Positions 8,240 through 17,100 of a stretch of DNA of 64,000 nucleotides are shown here, one piece after another. The notes under the pieces are model-generated. The model saw only the letters and a list, made by a program, of their open reading frames with translations, searched no databases and was not told the origin of the DNA. Source of the DNA: an uncultured Desulfobacter sp. (GTDB taxonomy: Bacteria > Desulfobacterota > Desulfobacteria > Desulfobacterales > Desulfobacteraceae); the NCBI RefSeq assembly GCF_963665355.1, contig NZ_OY762229.1:434001-498000 (forward strand), in the 5' to 3' direction. Position 1 is the stretch's first letter; every line of letters begins with the position of its first letter. The translations under genes were made by a program, and so were the position numbers.

Positions 8240-8692
8240 TCATGATCCGCTTCCCTGGTTTGATTTGTTTTTTTCAAGTAGACGCATTTGCTGACAAGAC
8301 GTGATAGTACGGTTATGATTTTTTTCTTCTGTTGAAGATTGAGACTGTTCCAGATTTCTTGAGTTTTCTGCTCCTCCTGATCGGGCCAAAGTTCCAATTG
8401 CTTTTGCATGAGTATGTCCCTCCTTTAAAGCGATTTCAGATTGCTGCTTTGGAGGATATATTTTCAGGAGAAGGGTATCTACTATCTTCCGTACCTTTAG
8501 TAAGTTCGATCTTGAGGCAATTAGATCCGTCTGTTTCCGGTTGTCTGGTGGTTTGAATTGGGGGCAAATGTCACCCAGATTTGTCCAATCAGCAGGTATA
8601 TAGAATCTCGTGCCATCAGGTAAAACCAGGGTCAAATGTAAAATCCCATTTCTGTGAAGCCAACTGAGGACATCAAGGGCTTTTCCCTCCAA
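8240..8692 (-). CDS. DUF5372-like protein, 5' end probably interrupted by intron D
   Basis: Residues 1-85 resemble the small DUF5372 proteins found beside transposases: LHPLEGKALDVLSWLHRNG, then LVLPDGTRFYIPADWTNL, then a helical LLKVRKIVDTLLL. The C-terminal 50 residues are polar and low in conservation. Only a TTG is available at 8692; the frame stays open upstream (VTITKNLHPLEG) to about 8750, where intron D begins on the other strand, so the real start may have been displaced. Function unknown; a transposition accessory is the usual context. Confidence 0.5.
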   Translation of the reverse strand: MEGKALDVLSWLHRNGILHLTLVLPDGTRFYIPADWTNLGDICPQFKPPDNRKQTDLIASRSNLLKVRKIVDTLLLKIYPPKQQSEIALKEGHTHAKAIGTLARSGGAENSRNLEQSQSSTEEKNHNRTITSCQQMRLLEKNKSNQGSGS

Positions 8693-8749
8693 TGGATGAA
8701 GATTTTTTGTTATCGTTACTTTAGGCGGAAAACCGTCGAGGTGGGTAGT

Positions 8750-10222
8750 CTGTCGTGTGTTCCTTTAGAATTTCAATACATTTGGCAAGTCTTAAACCCA
8801 GCCTGATGGAGGCGAAGGGTGTAGTGGTATGGCAACGGGGTACCGGTGACGATACTTCGGAAGGAAGCCGTCCTGCCGAGGCAGGGCACCACAAAAGTAC
8901 GGGGTGACCAACAGAAATCGGGTATGAGGCGCATACACCGGGACGAGCCTGCACAACAAGGTAAAGTCCTCTATCCATTATAGGGTGTATCCGTAAACCC
9001 GGCATCCACGTACTGAAAGGCATGTGTTTACCCCGGGAGGTCTCCCATGTGCCGGTAAAACGGCTGAAGGCCGGGCAACCGACCTTGACCGCATGGGAGA
9101 AGTCAGCAGAAGGTATAGTAGCCGGTGGAAACGAGCTCCACAAAGGCGGGGAGGTCTCACCCCGGTAAAGGCCTGAACGGTGCCTGGGCTGAATGGCCCG
9201 GGTAAATGATAACGACAAATAGGAGGTGTGTACTTGTGAACAGACGGCCACAGCAGATGGAATTTTTCCCAGCGTCACAGATTGCCGAAAGTCTGGGAAA
9301 CAACGACCGGTTAATGGAGATGATCCTTGAACGCAACAACATTATCCAGGCATGGAAACAGGTTTGTGCGAATAAAGGTGCCCCCGGGGTAGACGGTATG
9401 AAAACCAGTCAACTCGGGAACTACCTGGCAAAGCACTGGCCTGAAATTGAGCCAGACCTGCTTAACTGCAGGTATAAACCGTTGCCGGTGAAGCGCAAGG
9501 AAATCCCCAAACCGGATGGTGGTGCCCGTTTACTGGGAATCCCCACGGTGCTGGACCGGTTTATCCAGCAAGCCATATCCCCGATTCTGGAACAGGTATG
9601 GGAATCCTTTTTCTCTGAATGCAATTATGGATTCAGACCCGGCAGATCCGCCCACGATGCGGTGATACAGGGCAAAGAGTATATGGTTGAAGGTTATACC
9701 TATGTGGTCGACATGGATCTTTTTAATCAACTTTCATGAAAGGATGTGCAGTATGACGATGGCTCCATTGATTATCGACATTACCCAGCCCGAAAGGGAG
9801 CTGACGTCCGGCGGGTGTGACTACAGACACACCCGGGCAGGTGTTTCTTTGCGAGAAAGTTTGGAAAATCTTTGAGGAGGGGAAAGCAAATAACGGCAAT
9901 AGCTGGTGCGCCCATCAGCAGTTTTATGCGGTTAAAAAAATGTAGATGCGTATCGCAAAGGTTGTTGAACAGCAACACAGCATACACATCCGAAGGCATA
10001 TTTCAAAAGTATGTATATTCTTTTGACCCGGAAAAAGAACAGTACTTTCCGGTTAAATGCTTACGGAAGTATGCTATGAAATAACTGTAAATTTCATTAT
10101 TGCTAAAACAACCGGGCTGCCCCGCAAGGCTTAGCCTTAGAAATGCTTGAGCCGTATGACGGGAAACTGTCACGTACGGTTCTGAGGGGGGAAAGGGATT
10201 GAAAAATCCCTGACCTACCCGA
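8750..10222 (+). mobile_element. Group II intron D with truncated reverse transcriptase
   Basis: Intron RNA begins near 8750 and includes long stem-loops of domain I to about 9200. An ORF starting at 9236 encodes the first part of a reverse transcriptase. Domain V is at 10149-10182 (GAGCCGTATGACGG with CTGTCACGTACGG) and domain VI ends in TGACCTACCCGAT near 10222. The ORF is cut at 9723, and the 360 bases from there to about 10090 are not recognisable as intron-protein coding sequence. The element cannot make its own protein. Confidence 0.75.
9236..9739 (+). pseudogene. ltrA: Group II intron reverse transcriptase/maturase, C-terminally truncated
   Basis: The GTG at 9236 follows AGGAGG by 9 bases. 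167 residues cover RT motifs 0 to 3: WKQVCANKGAPGVDGM, then KPDGGARLLGIPTVLDR, then the conserved NYGFRPGRSAHDA, ending in YVVDMDL where intact proteins continue into the motif with the first catalytic Asp. The YADD active site, the maturase (X) domain and the HNH endonuclease are absent. The product would be inactive as a polymerase. Confidence 0.85.
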
Positions 10223-10247
10223 TCTTCTAAAACCCCACGATTTTGAT

Positions 10248-10286
10248 TTGACAAAAACAGAATTACGTGATTATGTTGTAATTACA
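10248..10286 (+). promoter_or_regulatory. Promoter and operator of the toxin-antitoxin pair
   Basis: TTGACA at 10248-10253 with a 17-base spacer before TTATGT (10271-10276), then a perfect palindrome TGTAATTACA at 10277-10286 overlapping the expected start. Autorepression by the antitoxin through such a dyad is usual for these modules. Confidence 0.5.
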
Positions 10287-10308
10287 TGAATCAAAATTAG
10301 AGGTGATT

Positions 10309-10560
10309 ATGGTCACATTAATAAAAATTGGAAATTCACAAGGAGTAAGAATTCCGAAAGCGATTATTGAACAAGCACAACTTAATGAAAAAGAACTTGA
10401 ATTTAAGGTGCTTGATGAAGGGCTGTTAATAAAACCATCCAGAAAACCCAGGCAGGGATGGCAAAAACAATTTGAAAAATTTAAAGTGGAAAAAGAGGAT
10501 GAGTTGGACCAAGAATGGTTGGATGCTTCTCTGGTTGATGATGAGGATTGGGAATGGTGA
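10309..10560 (+). CDS. mazE: MazE/AbrB-type antitoxin
   Basis: 83 residues. The N-terminal 45 form the swapped-hairpin AbrB/MazE DNA-binding fold (VTLIKIGNSQGVRIPKAII, then ELEFKVLDEGLLIKP). The acidic tail (DELDQEW, DDEDWEW) fits the flexible segment that wraps and blocks MazF. The ATG at 10309 has AGAGG 5 bases upstream. Its stop overlaps the toxin start, ensuring coupled synthesis with antitoxin first. Confidence 0.85.
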   Translation: MVTLIKIGNSQGVRIPKAIIEQAQLNEKELEFKVLDEGLLIKPSRKPRQGWQKQFEKFKVEKEDELDQEWLDASLVDDEDWEW

Positions 10561-10883
10561 ATCAGCCAATAAGCCGATTCGATATTTGGTTGGTTCAATT
10601 GGACCCGACACAAGGTCACGAAATAAACAAAAAAAGGCCCTGTGTTGTAATATCTCCAGACGAAATGTCTTCATTGAAAACAGCTATTGTCGCACCAATG
10701 ACCTCTAAAGGCTTCAATTTCCCCACAAGAATTCAATGTACATTCCAAGGGAAAAAGGGGTTGATACTATTGGATCAAATAAAAGCTGTAGATAAATCAA
10801 GATTAATCAAAAAGTTGGGAATTATTTCAAAAACAACTCAAATTAAAGTTTGTGATTGTTTGCAGGAGCTTTTTGCATACTGA
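10554..10883 (+). CDS. mazF: MazF/PemK-type endoribonuclease toxin
   Basis: 109 residues, the usual length. Family signatures: an N-terminal FDIWLVQLDPTQGHEINK with the RPCVVIS strand, APMTSK, and the C-terminal QIKAVDKSRLIKKLG. The Arg of KKRPCVV and the Ser/Thr of the APMTSK loop are at catalytic positions. Such enzymes cleave mRNA or tRNA at short motifs when the antitoxin is degraded. It overlaps mazE by 7 bases. It appears intact, so the pair may stabilise the surrounding accessory DNA. Confidence 0.88.
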   Translation: MVNQPISRFDIWLVQLDPTQGHEINKKRPCVVISPDEMSSLKTAIVAPMTSKGFNFPTRIQCTFQGKKGLILLDQIKAVDKSRLIKKLGIISKTTQIKVCDCLQELFAY

Positions 10884-10979
10884 TGAGTCGAACCAATAAG
10901 GATAGATCGTGTGAGGAACGAACCACGATCTTATCCGATTGTTGAACAAGCCCGGCCATGAACCCGGCTGCTTCAATAT

Positions 10980-11159
10980 ATGAAAATATCTTTTTTATCA
11001 ATTGGTTTCAACCGTATTAAAGAAGTTGAAGATGCCATTGAACAAGTAGGTGTAAAAGTCTTGGAAATTCCACGCGAAGCTTCGTTTTTGCCTGGAAAAA
11101 TATTCCTTGATTATCAAAGAAATCAAGTAGAATGGCACAAAACCCAACTGCATGGATGA
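10980..11159 (+). pseudogene. PIN-domain (VapC-like) toxin fragment
   Basis: A 59-codon frame contains the middle of a PIN-domain protein: GFNRIKEVEDAIEQVGVK, LEIPREASFLPGKIFLDY, then RNQ. Family members go on to KTSVLPDFFIGAHA, with the last catalytic acids; here that part and the N-terminal Asp are missing. No partner antitoxin remains. Inactive remnant. Confidence 0.5.
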
Positions 11160-11644
11160 TACAACTTAATGGCTTTATAGTTGATGTCAGAACTCAACCA
11201 AAATAAATTCGGCAAGTTGCTTGCCAGTACAATTTTTCTGTTGAAAATATCTATGGTACGAATTGGAGCTATACTGCCAATTTTTCGAAAAATTAAAGAA
11301 CTGAACAAAAAGAGACAGGGACAAAAACAAGGTGATCCCACTGCCCTGTTCCCAGCCATATAAAGCCGGATCGCATTTGAATACAATCGTTCATAAACAA
11401 GTATCTCTAAACCCATTGCAATTTTCAATACAACAAAAAGTTTTATTCGGCTAAAGAAGTAACGTCCACTCAAAATAAAACTTGACATACTCAAATCTTC
11501 CGTTTAAAAATTTAGTCGAAACTAACTTTTCTCAATGGGCACAATCGACAGAACCCTAAAAAAATTATTCAACAAATAAACGCTGGGCGCCATACTGATC
11601 TTCTCGCCCCCAGCAGGACAAATAGAATCAAAGGAGAAAATCAA
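11160..11644. other. No supported gene; AT-rich spacer
   Basis: The 485 bases between the PIN fragment and the STAS-like gene show no coding frame with recognisable sequence on either strand. A 123-codon frame on the minus strand has no ribosome-binding site and unlikely composition. The spacer ends with a strong AAGGAG before 11645. Confidence 0.5.
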
Positions 11645-12022
11645 ATGGAAAACAATTTTACCATGGAAACCTACAGCCAGGATCAAGATTTTCACATTGA
11701 CATGAAAGGAACATTTGACGGGGCTTCTGCTTTTGCCCTGATTGAGGAAATTGACAGGCGGATTGGCGATAAAAACAACAGTGTTTATGTGGAAACTACC
11801 AACATATCAAAGGTTTATTCGTTCGGGCAGTCGATTTTGGCCTCAAACATACCCAAAACCGTCAGAAAGAGCATTTGTTTCTGCGGTGCCATGGCTGGAC
11901 AGATTGCCCCCAAGGGATGCGCCATAGAAGACAGCCCCCTGAAACAGGGTTGCCATAAATGCACCGGGGACTGCAAAAACTGCCCGTGCAGTCAATCAGA
12001 CAAAAGAAACTCCCAAGCATAG
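11645..12022 (+). CDS. Small STAS-like protein with Cys-rich tail
   Basis: 125 residues with AAAGGAG 8 bases before the ATG. Residues about 14-75 have the strand-helix pattern of STAS/anti-anti-sigma domains (FHIDMKGTFDGASAFALIEE, then SVYVETTNISKVYSFGQSI); the usual phosphorylatable Ser position is not clear. Residues 78-115 contain eight Cys (78, 80, 92, 103, 106, 110, 113, 115), enough for a zinc site or an Fe-S cluster. No signal peptide. It is followed by a terminator and so is monocistronic. The function is not known; a redox-responsive regulatory protein is a guess. Confidence 0.55.
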   Translation: MENNFTMETYSQDQDFHIDMKGTFDGASAFALIEEIDRRIGDKNNSVYVETTNISKVYSFGQSILASNIPKTVRKSICFCGAMAGQIAPKGCAIEDSPLKQGCHKCTGDCKNCPCSQSDKRNSQA

Positions 12023-12081
12023 GCAGATTGAGCAGAAAACAAAATTAAAATCCAGATTGTCAATTCACACTATCACCACCG

Positions 12082-12118
12082 GGCTGGACAGATTGATATC
12101 TGTTCAGCCTCTATTTTT
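12082..12118 (+). terminator. Rho-independent terminator after the STAS-like gene
   Basis: A 12-bp stem with one G-T pair (12082-12093 and 12098-12109), loop TGAT, followed by a T-rich tract (CTATTTTTCC). It ends the STAS-like transcript before the gab operon. Confidence 0.7.
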
Positions 12119-12198
12119 CCTGAAAATGAGAACTGATGTTTTCCAATTCAAATTTCTGACACCTTGAATCAAAATATTTCCACCATGATCTTTCAGGC

Positions 12199-12214
12199 AG
12201 GCACGAATCATGCT
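12199..12214 (+). promoter_or_regulatory. Sigma-54 (-24/-12) promoter of the gab operon
   Basis: AGGCACGAATCATGCT has GG at -24 and GC at -12 separated by exactly 10 bases and matches TGGCACG-N4-TTGCW at all but two positions. It lies 61 bp before the gabT start. The operon itself encodes an NtrC-type activator, which supports the assignment. Confidence 0.65.
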
Positions 12215-12275
12215 GAGCTGAATGGTGTATCAAGTTTTTTTTACAACCCGACAAAAAGTCAGAAAGGATAAAAAA

Positions 12276-13520
12276 ATGACTGGCATTAATGACATCCAGA
12301 CCCTTAGAAATCAGGTAATTCCCAACGGCCATGCCTCCGGCACCGCCTGTTATGTTGATTCGGCCAAAGGGGCCGTTATCACGGATATTCAAGGTAAACA
12401 ATATATTGATTTTGCCGGCGGCATTGCCGTGATGAACGTAGGCCACAGCCATCCCAAGGTGGTTGCGGCCATTAAGGCCCAGGCCGAAAAATTCACCCAT
12501 ACCTGCTTTATGGTCAATCCCTATGATGTGGCGGTGCGCCTGGCGGACCGGCTGTGCAAAATCGCCCCGGGCGCCTTTGACAAAAAAGCCCTCTTCGTCA
12601 ATTCAGGCGCCGAGGCCGTTGAAAATGCGGTGAAAATCGCCCGCTATTACACCAAACGGCAGGGTGTTGTGGTGTTTGACGGCTCCTACCATGGCCGGAC
12701 CTATCTCACCATGGCCATGACCACCAAGGTAAAGCCCTACAAAAACGGATTCGGCCCCCTGGCCCCGGAAGTGTACCGGGCCCCCTATGGCGATTTCAAG
12801 GCCTTTGTCGATTTTTTCACCACCGGCATTGCCCCGGAACATACTGCGGCTGTCGTCATCGAACCCATTCAGGGTGAAGGCGGCTTTATTGCCCCGCCTG
12901 AAGGCTTTCTGCCCCAGGTGGCACAGTTCTGTAAAGACAACGGCATTGTTTTTATTGCCGATGAAATCCAGTCCGGCATGGGCCGGTCCGGCAAGATGTT
13001 CGCCATTGAAAACTTCGGCGTGGAACCGGACCTGATGACCGTGGCCAAAAGTATTGCGGCGGGCATGCCGCTGAGCGCTGTGGTGGGCAGAAAAGAGATC
13101 ATGGATTCCGTACACCCCGGCGGCTTAGGCGGTACATACGGCGCCAACCCTGTGGCCTGCGCAGCAGCCCACGCGGTGCTGGATATTTTTGAAGAGGAAA
13201 ACCTTCTGGAAAAGGCTGAAAAGCTCGGCGAAAAGCTTGGCACAACATTTGGTGCCTGGACACAGAAATTTGATTGTGTGGGTGAAGTCAGAGGTATCGG
13301 CGCCATGCGCGGATACACCATTGTCAATGCCGACGGCACCCCGGCCCCGGACAAAGCCAAAAAACTGGCCGCTTACTGTTTTGAAAACGGTTTGATTACT
13401 CTTGTCTGCGGTATTGAAGGCAATGTCATCCGGGTGTTGATGCCCCTGGTCATTGAAGATGATCAGCTGCAAAAAGGGCTGGATATCATGGAAGCGGGCC
13501 TGGCCGGTCTTGGCGACTGA
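12276..13520 (+). CDS. gabT: 4-aminobutyrate aminotransferase (class III PLP enzyme)
   Basis: 414 residues, typical length. It transfers the amino group of 4-aminobutyrate (or a related omega-amino acid) to 2-oxoglutarate, giving succinate semialdehyde and glutamate. Visible class III signatures: FVNSGAEAVENAVKIAR (PLP phosphate cup), YHGRT, the DEIQSGMGRSGKMFA block and the PLP-binding Lys in TVAKSIAAGMP. The ATG at 12276 is preceded by AAAGGA. It is first in a tight operon with gabD and a two-component system. 5-aminovalerate aminotransferase is the main alternative, since the two cannot be separated by sequence alone. Confidence 0.88.
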   Translation: MTGINDIQTLRNQVIPNGHASGTACYVDSAKGAVITDIQGKQYIDFAGGIAVMNVGHSHPKVVAAIKAQAEKFTHTCFMVNPYDVAVRLADRLCKIAPGAFDKKALFVNSGAEAVENAVKIARYYTKRQGVVVFDGSYHGRTYLTMAMTTKVKPYKNGFGPLAPEVYRAPYGDFKAFVDFFTTGIAPEHTAAVVIEPIQGEGGFIAPPEGFLPQVAQFCKDNGIVFIADEIQSGMGRSGKMFAIENFGVEPDLMTVAKSIAAGMPLSAVVGRKEIMDSVHPGGLGGTYGANPVACAAAHAVLDIFEEENLLEKAEKLGEKLGTTFGAWTQKFDCVGEVRGIGAMRGYTIVNADGTPAPDKAKKLAAYCFENGLITLVCGIEGNVIRVLMPLVIEDDQLQKGLDIMEAGLAGLGD

Positions 13521-13534
13521 TAAAAGGAAGTAAC

Positions 13535-14989
13535 ATGTTGAAATTAAAAAACGTAAGTCTTCTGCGTAATAATTGTTTTATTCAGGGTGAATGGGTGGCC
13601 GCAGACAGCGGTAAAACCGTTGATGTAACCAATCCGGCCACAGGCCAGATTATTGGTACGGTTCCCTTTTGCGGTGCCGATGAAACACGAAGGGCCATTC
13701 ATGCGGCCCAGGAAAGCCTGGATGCCTGGCGGTCCAAAACCGCCCAGGAACGTTCGGCAATCCTGAGAAAATGGCACGATCTGCTCATGGAAAACCAGGA
13801 GGATCTGGCCGTGATCATGACTGCGGAACAGGGAAAGCCCCTGGCGGAATCCAAGGGCGAAATATCCTATGCCGCCGCATTTTTTGAATGGTTTGCCGAA
13901 GAAGCCAAGCGGGTATACGGAGATGTGATTCCCCAGACCGTGGCGTCCCAACGCCTGGTGGTGATCAAACAACCGGTGGGGGTGGTGGCCGCCATTACCC
14001 CGTGGAACTTCCCCAGTGCCATGATCACCAGAAAGGCGGGTGCGGCCCTGGCCGCCGGATGCACCATGGTGGTCAAACCGGCCACAGCCACACCGTTTTC
14101 AGCCTTGGCCATTGCGGAACTTGGCCGGCAGGCAGGCGTCCCCAAAGGTGTGTTCAATGTGGTGACAGGCTCGTCTTCGGCCATTGGCGGGGAGCTTACA
14201 GCCAACCCCATTGTGCGCAAGCTGACCTTCACCGGTTCCACCCAGGTGGGTAAAAAACTGATGAAAGACTGCGCCGATACCATGAAGCGAATTTCCATGG
14301 AGCTGGGCGGAAACGCCCCGTTTATTGTGTTTGACGACGCAGATATTGATGCGGCCGTGGAAGGCGCCATGGCGTGCAAATACCGCAACTCCGGCCAGAC
14401 CTGTGTATGCGCCAACCGGATGTATGTCCAGTCAGGGGTCTATGATCAGTTTTGCAAAAAGCTGACAATGGCCGTGGAAGGCCTTAAGGTAGGCAATGGA
14501 TTGGATGATGGGATTCAGCAGGGCCCGCTCATTGATATGACTGCCGTGGAAACCGTGGAGAGCCACATCAATGATGCCGTGACAAAAGGTGGAAAAATCC
14601 TGACCGGCGGTGCACGCCATGCCCTGGGCGGCTCCTTTTTTGCGCCCACGGTTATTGCGGATATCACCGATGATATGCGGGTGGCCAAAGAGGAGACCTT
14701 TGGTCCCCTGGCCCCGGTTTTCAAGTTTGACACCGAAGATGAAGTGATCCGCAAAGCCAATGACACCGAATTCGGGCTGGCCGCTTACTTCTATACCAGG
14801 GATCTGGGCAGAAGCTGGCGTGTCGGAGAAAAACTGGAGTATGGCCTGGTGGGTATAAATTCTGGTATAATCTCCAATCCGGTGGCGCCCTTTGGCGGTA
14901 TGAAAGAGTCGGGCAACGGCCGGGAAGGCTCAAAATACGGCCTGGATGATTATCTGGAAATCAAATACCTCTGCATGTCAGGTATATGA
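13535..14989 (+). CDS. gabD: Succinate-semialdehyde dehydrogenase (NAD(P)+)
   Basis: 484 residues of the aldehyde dehydrogenase superfamily, oxidising the semialdehyde made by gabT to succinate (or glutarate). Family marks: the cofactor-binding PWNFPSAMITRKAGAALAAG, the general-base Glu in MELGGNAPF, the nucleophilic Cys in SGQTCVCANR, and EETFGPLAPVF. The layout fits GabD rather than DavD or CoA-acylating enzymes, though substrate range is inferred. It starts 14 bp after gabT with AAGGAAG before ATG, and its last four bases overlap the kinase start (ATGA). Confidence 0.9.
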   Translation: MLKLKNVSLLRNNCFIQGEWVAADSGKTVDVTNPATGQIIGTVPFCGADETRRAIHAAQESLDAWRSKTAQERSAILRKWHDLLMENQEDLAVIMTAEQGKPLAESKGEISYAAAFFEWFAEEAKRVYGDVIPQTVASQRLVVIKQPVGVVAAITPWNFPSAMITRKAGAALAAGCTMVVKPATATPFSALAIAELGRQAGVPKGVFNVVTGSSSAIGGELTANPIVRKLTFTGSTQVGKKLMKDCADTMKRISMELGGNAPFIVFDDADIDAAVEGAMACKYRNSGQTCVCANRMYVQSGVYDQFCKKLTMAVEGLKVGNGLDDGIQQGPLIDMTAVETVESHINDAVTKGGKILTGGARHALGGSFFAPTVIADITDDMRVAKEETFGPLAPVFKFDTEDEVIRKANDTEFGLAAYFYTRDLGRSWRVGEKLEYGLVGINSGIISNPVAPFGGMKESGNGREGSKYGLDDYLEIKYLCMSGI

Positions 14990-17100
14990 CGCTTAAAATC
15001 AACATAATGCTGGTCTCCATACTGGTGGCGATTATTCTTGTTCTGGCGGGCATCACCTACACCTATACCCGGACCATCAGCCGGCATACGGTGGAAAGTC
15101 ACCAGCAGGGCCTGGCCCAGGAGGCGGCCAAGATGACCCAGATGTGGCTGGACCACCGGTTCAAGCTCATTGATGCCCTGGCCCGCACCCTGGAAGATCT
15201 CTATCTCACCCGGGGACAGGACCCAAGACCCATCCTGAAAATGACCATGGCGGCCGGGGATTTTTCCGATGTCTATCTCGGACTTTTTAACGGCACCATG
15301 ATAGATGGGGCCGACTGGCGTGCCCCAAAAGATTATGATCCCCGGACCCGACCCTGGTATACACGGGCCATGGAAGAAAAAAAGCTGGCATTGACCCGGC
15401 CTTTTCTGGATCAGGGCTTCTGGAAGATGGTCATTGCCGTGGTGGTGCCCCTGGTCCATAACAACCAGGTGGTGGGGGTTTTAAGCGCCAATATCATCCT
15501 TGATACCCTGCAGGCTTCGGTGATGGATCTGCGCATCGGCCGCTACGGGTATGCCTTTATCATTGACAGCCAGGGCACCGTACTGGTCCACCAGAACAAA
15601 AGCCTGATGATGACCACCAAAATCCAGGAATCCGACCCCGGCCTTTCAAAATTCGGCACATATTTCCCCGGGCGGGATGTGGGTTCTTTTTCCTACCGGG
15701 ATCGCATCTTAAGCTTTCACAAACTCAACGACTCCGGATGGTATCTTTGTACCAACGTGGATCAGGAAGAGGCCCTGGCCCTGGCTAAAAACACAGGCAT
15801 GCTCTTTGCCATGGCCATGGTCTTAAAAATTTTAGGTATCCTGGCCCTGCTGCTGTTTCTGGCCGTGGGCGGTTTTGCCCTGATTCTGTTCATCTCCAAA
15901 AACAGGTTTGAGGCCATTGTTTCCGGAAAAGATAAAGATCTCAGAGGGGAAATTATCCGCAGAAAGGAGCTCGAGACACGGTACCACACCCTGTTCAACA
16001 TGGCCACCAATGCCATCATGCTCACAAAAAACGGCACGTATATCGAATGCAACCAGAAGGCTTTGAATATGTTCGGTCTTGCCCAAGACCAGATCATCGG
16101 CAAGACCATGCTGGATCTATCCCCTGATACCCAGATGGACGGCACGGCCACAAAGTTGAAACTGACCCAGGTTGAGCAGCCGAACGCTTCGGGCGGCTCC
16201 GATGTTTTCAAATGGACATTCAAACGGGCAGACGGTTCCGAGTTCCCGGCCGAGATCGGGATCTCCACGTTGAAACTGGATCAGGAGATGGTCAATGTGT
16301 ACAGTGTCTGGGACATATCCAAACGTGTGAATGCCGAGCAGAATCTGCGCCAGGCACAGAAAATGGCCGCCATGGGCGAAATGCTTTCGGCCATTGCCCA
16401 CCAGTGGCGCCAGCCGCTCAATGCCCTGTCTTCATACATTGCCTCTTTGACCCCGGCCTTTTACAACCAGATGATTTCCTCTACATTCATCGAAAAACTG
16501 GTCCGGGAGGCCGACACCCAGATTCAGTTCATGTCACGAACCATCAATGATTTCAGGGAGTATTTCAGGCCGTCCAAAAACAAACACACCTTTGAAATGA
16601 TGGATGCCATACAAAGCGCCATCAAGCTGGTAAAACCCCAGCTCAGGCAGCACCATATCACCCTGGACCTGGATCAGGCCGACCCGGGCGCTCCCATGCC
16701 CATCCTGGGCTATAAAAATGAATTTGTCCATGTCCTGGTCAACGTCCTTTCCAATGCAAAGGACGCCATCAACGAACGTCAGGCAGGCTCGCCAAAACGG
16801 TCGGTTCACAAATTGATCAATCTGTCTGTTGTCAGACACAGCGATCAGGTTTGCCTGGAGATTCAAGACACAGGGTGCGGGATCCCTCCCCACTTGCTGG
16901 ATAAGATATTTACACCCTATTTCACCACCAAGGGAACGGCCACAGGCACGGGCATCGGCCTGTACATGGCGAAAATGATTGTGGAAAAGGAGATGAAAGG
17001 TATAATTCAGGTGGAAAACCGGTATACAGGAGCCATGTTCAGAATCTGCCTGCCCCTGTCCCCGGAAGAAAATCCTTTAAAGGACAAAAGAGAATCATGA
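14986..17100 (+). CDS. Sensor histidine kinase, Cache-PAS-HisKA-HATPase
   Basis: 704 residues. Membrane segment at residues 5-25 (INIMLVSILVAIILVLAG), an extracytoplasmic double-Cache ligand domain (about 35-260, including DWRAPKDYDPRTRPWY), a second membrane segment (about 270-300), a PAS domain (about 330-450), a dimerisation domain with His472 in AIAHQWRQPLNAL, and an ATPase domain with NVLSNAKDAI and DTGCGIPPHLLDKIF. Double-Cache domains often bind amino acids or carboxylates. It overlaps gabD by 4 bases and the response regulator by 4, so all four genes are translationally coupled. Probable phosphodonor for the NtrC-type protein downstream. Confidence 0.88.
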   Translation: MTLKINIMLVSILVAIILVLAGITYTYTRTISRHTVESHQQGLAQEAAKMTQMWLDHRFKLIDALARTLEDLYLTRGQDPRPILKMTMAAGDFSDVYLGLFNGTMIDGADWRAPKDYDPRTRPWYTRAMEEKKLALTRPFLDQGFWKMVIAVVVPLVHNNQVVGVLSANIILDTLQASVMDLRIGRYGYAFIIDSQGTVLVHQNKSLMMTTKIQESDPGLSKFGTYFPGRDVGSFSYRDRILSFHKLNDSGWYLCTNVDQEEALALAKNTGMLFAMAMVLKILGILALLLFLAVGGFALILFISKNRFEAIVSGKDKDLRGEIIRRKELETRYHTLFNMATNAIMLTKNGTYIECNQKALNMFGLAQDQIIGKTMLDLSPDTQMDGTATKLKLTQVEQPNASGGSDVFKWTFKRADGSEFPAEIGISTLKLDQEMVNVYSVWDISKRVNAEQNLRQAQKMAAMGEMLSAIAHQWRQPLNALSSYIASLTPAFYNQMISSTFIEKLVREADTQIQFMSRTINDFREYFRPSKNKHTFEMMDAIQSAIKLVKPQLRQHHITLDLDQADPGAPMPILGYKNEFVHVLVNVLSNAKDAINERQAGSPKRSVHKLINLSVVRHSDQVCLEIQDTGCGIPPHLLDKIFTPYFTTKGTATGTGIGLYMAKMIVEKEMKGIIQVENRYTGAMFRICLPLSPEENPLKDKRES

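Noticed and set aside
11123-11494. 123-codon minus-strand frame in the spacer after the PIN fragment
   Set aside because: No ribosome-binding site, no family, biased composition typical of AT-rich noncoding DNA.
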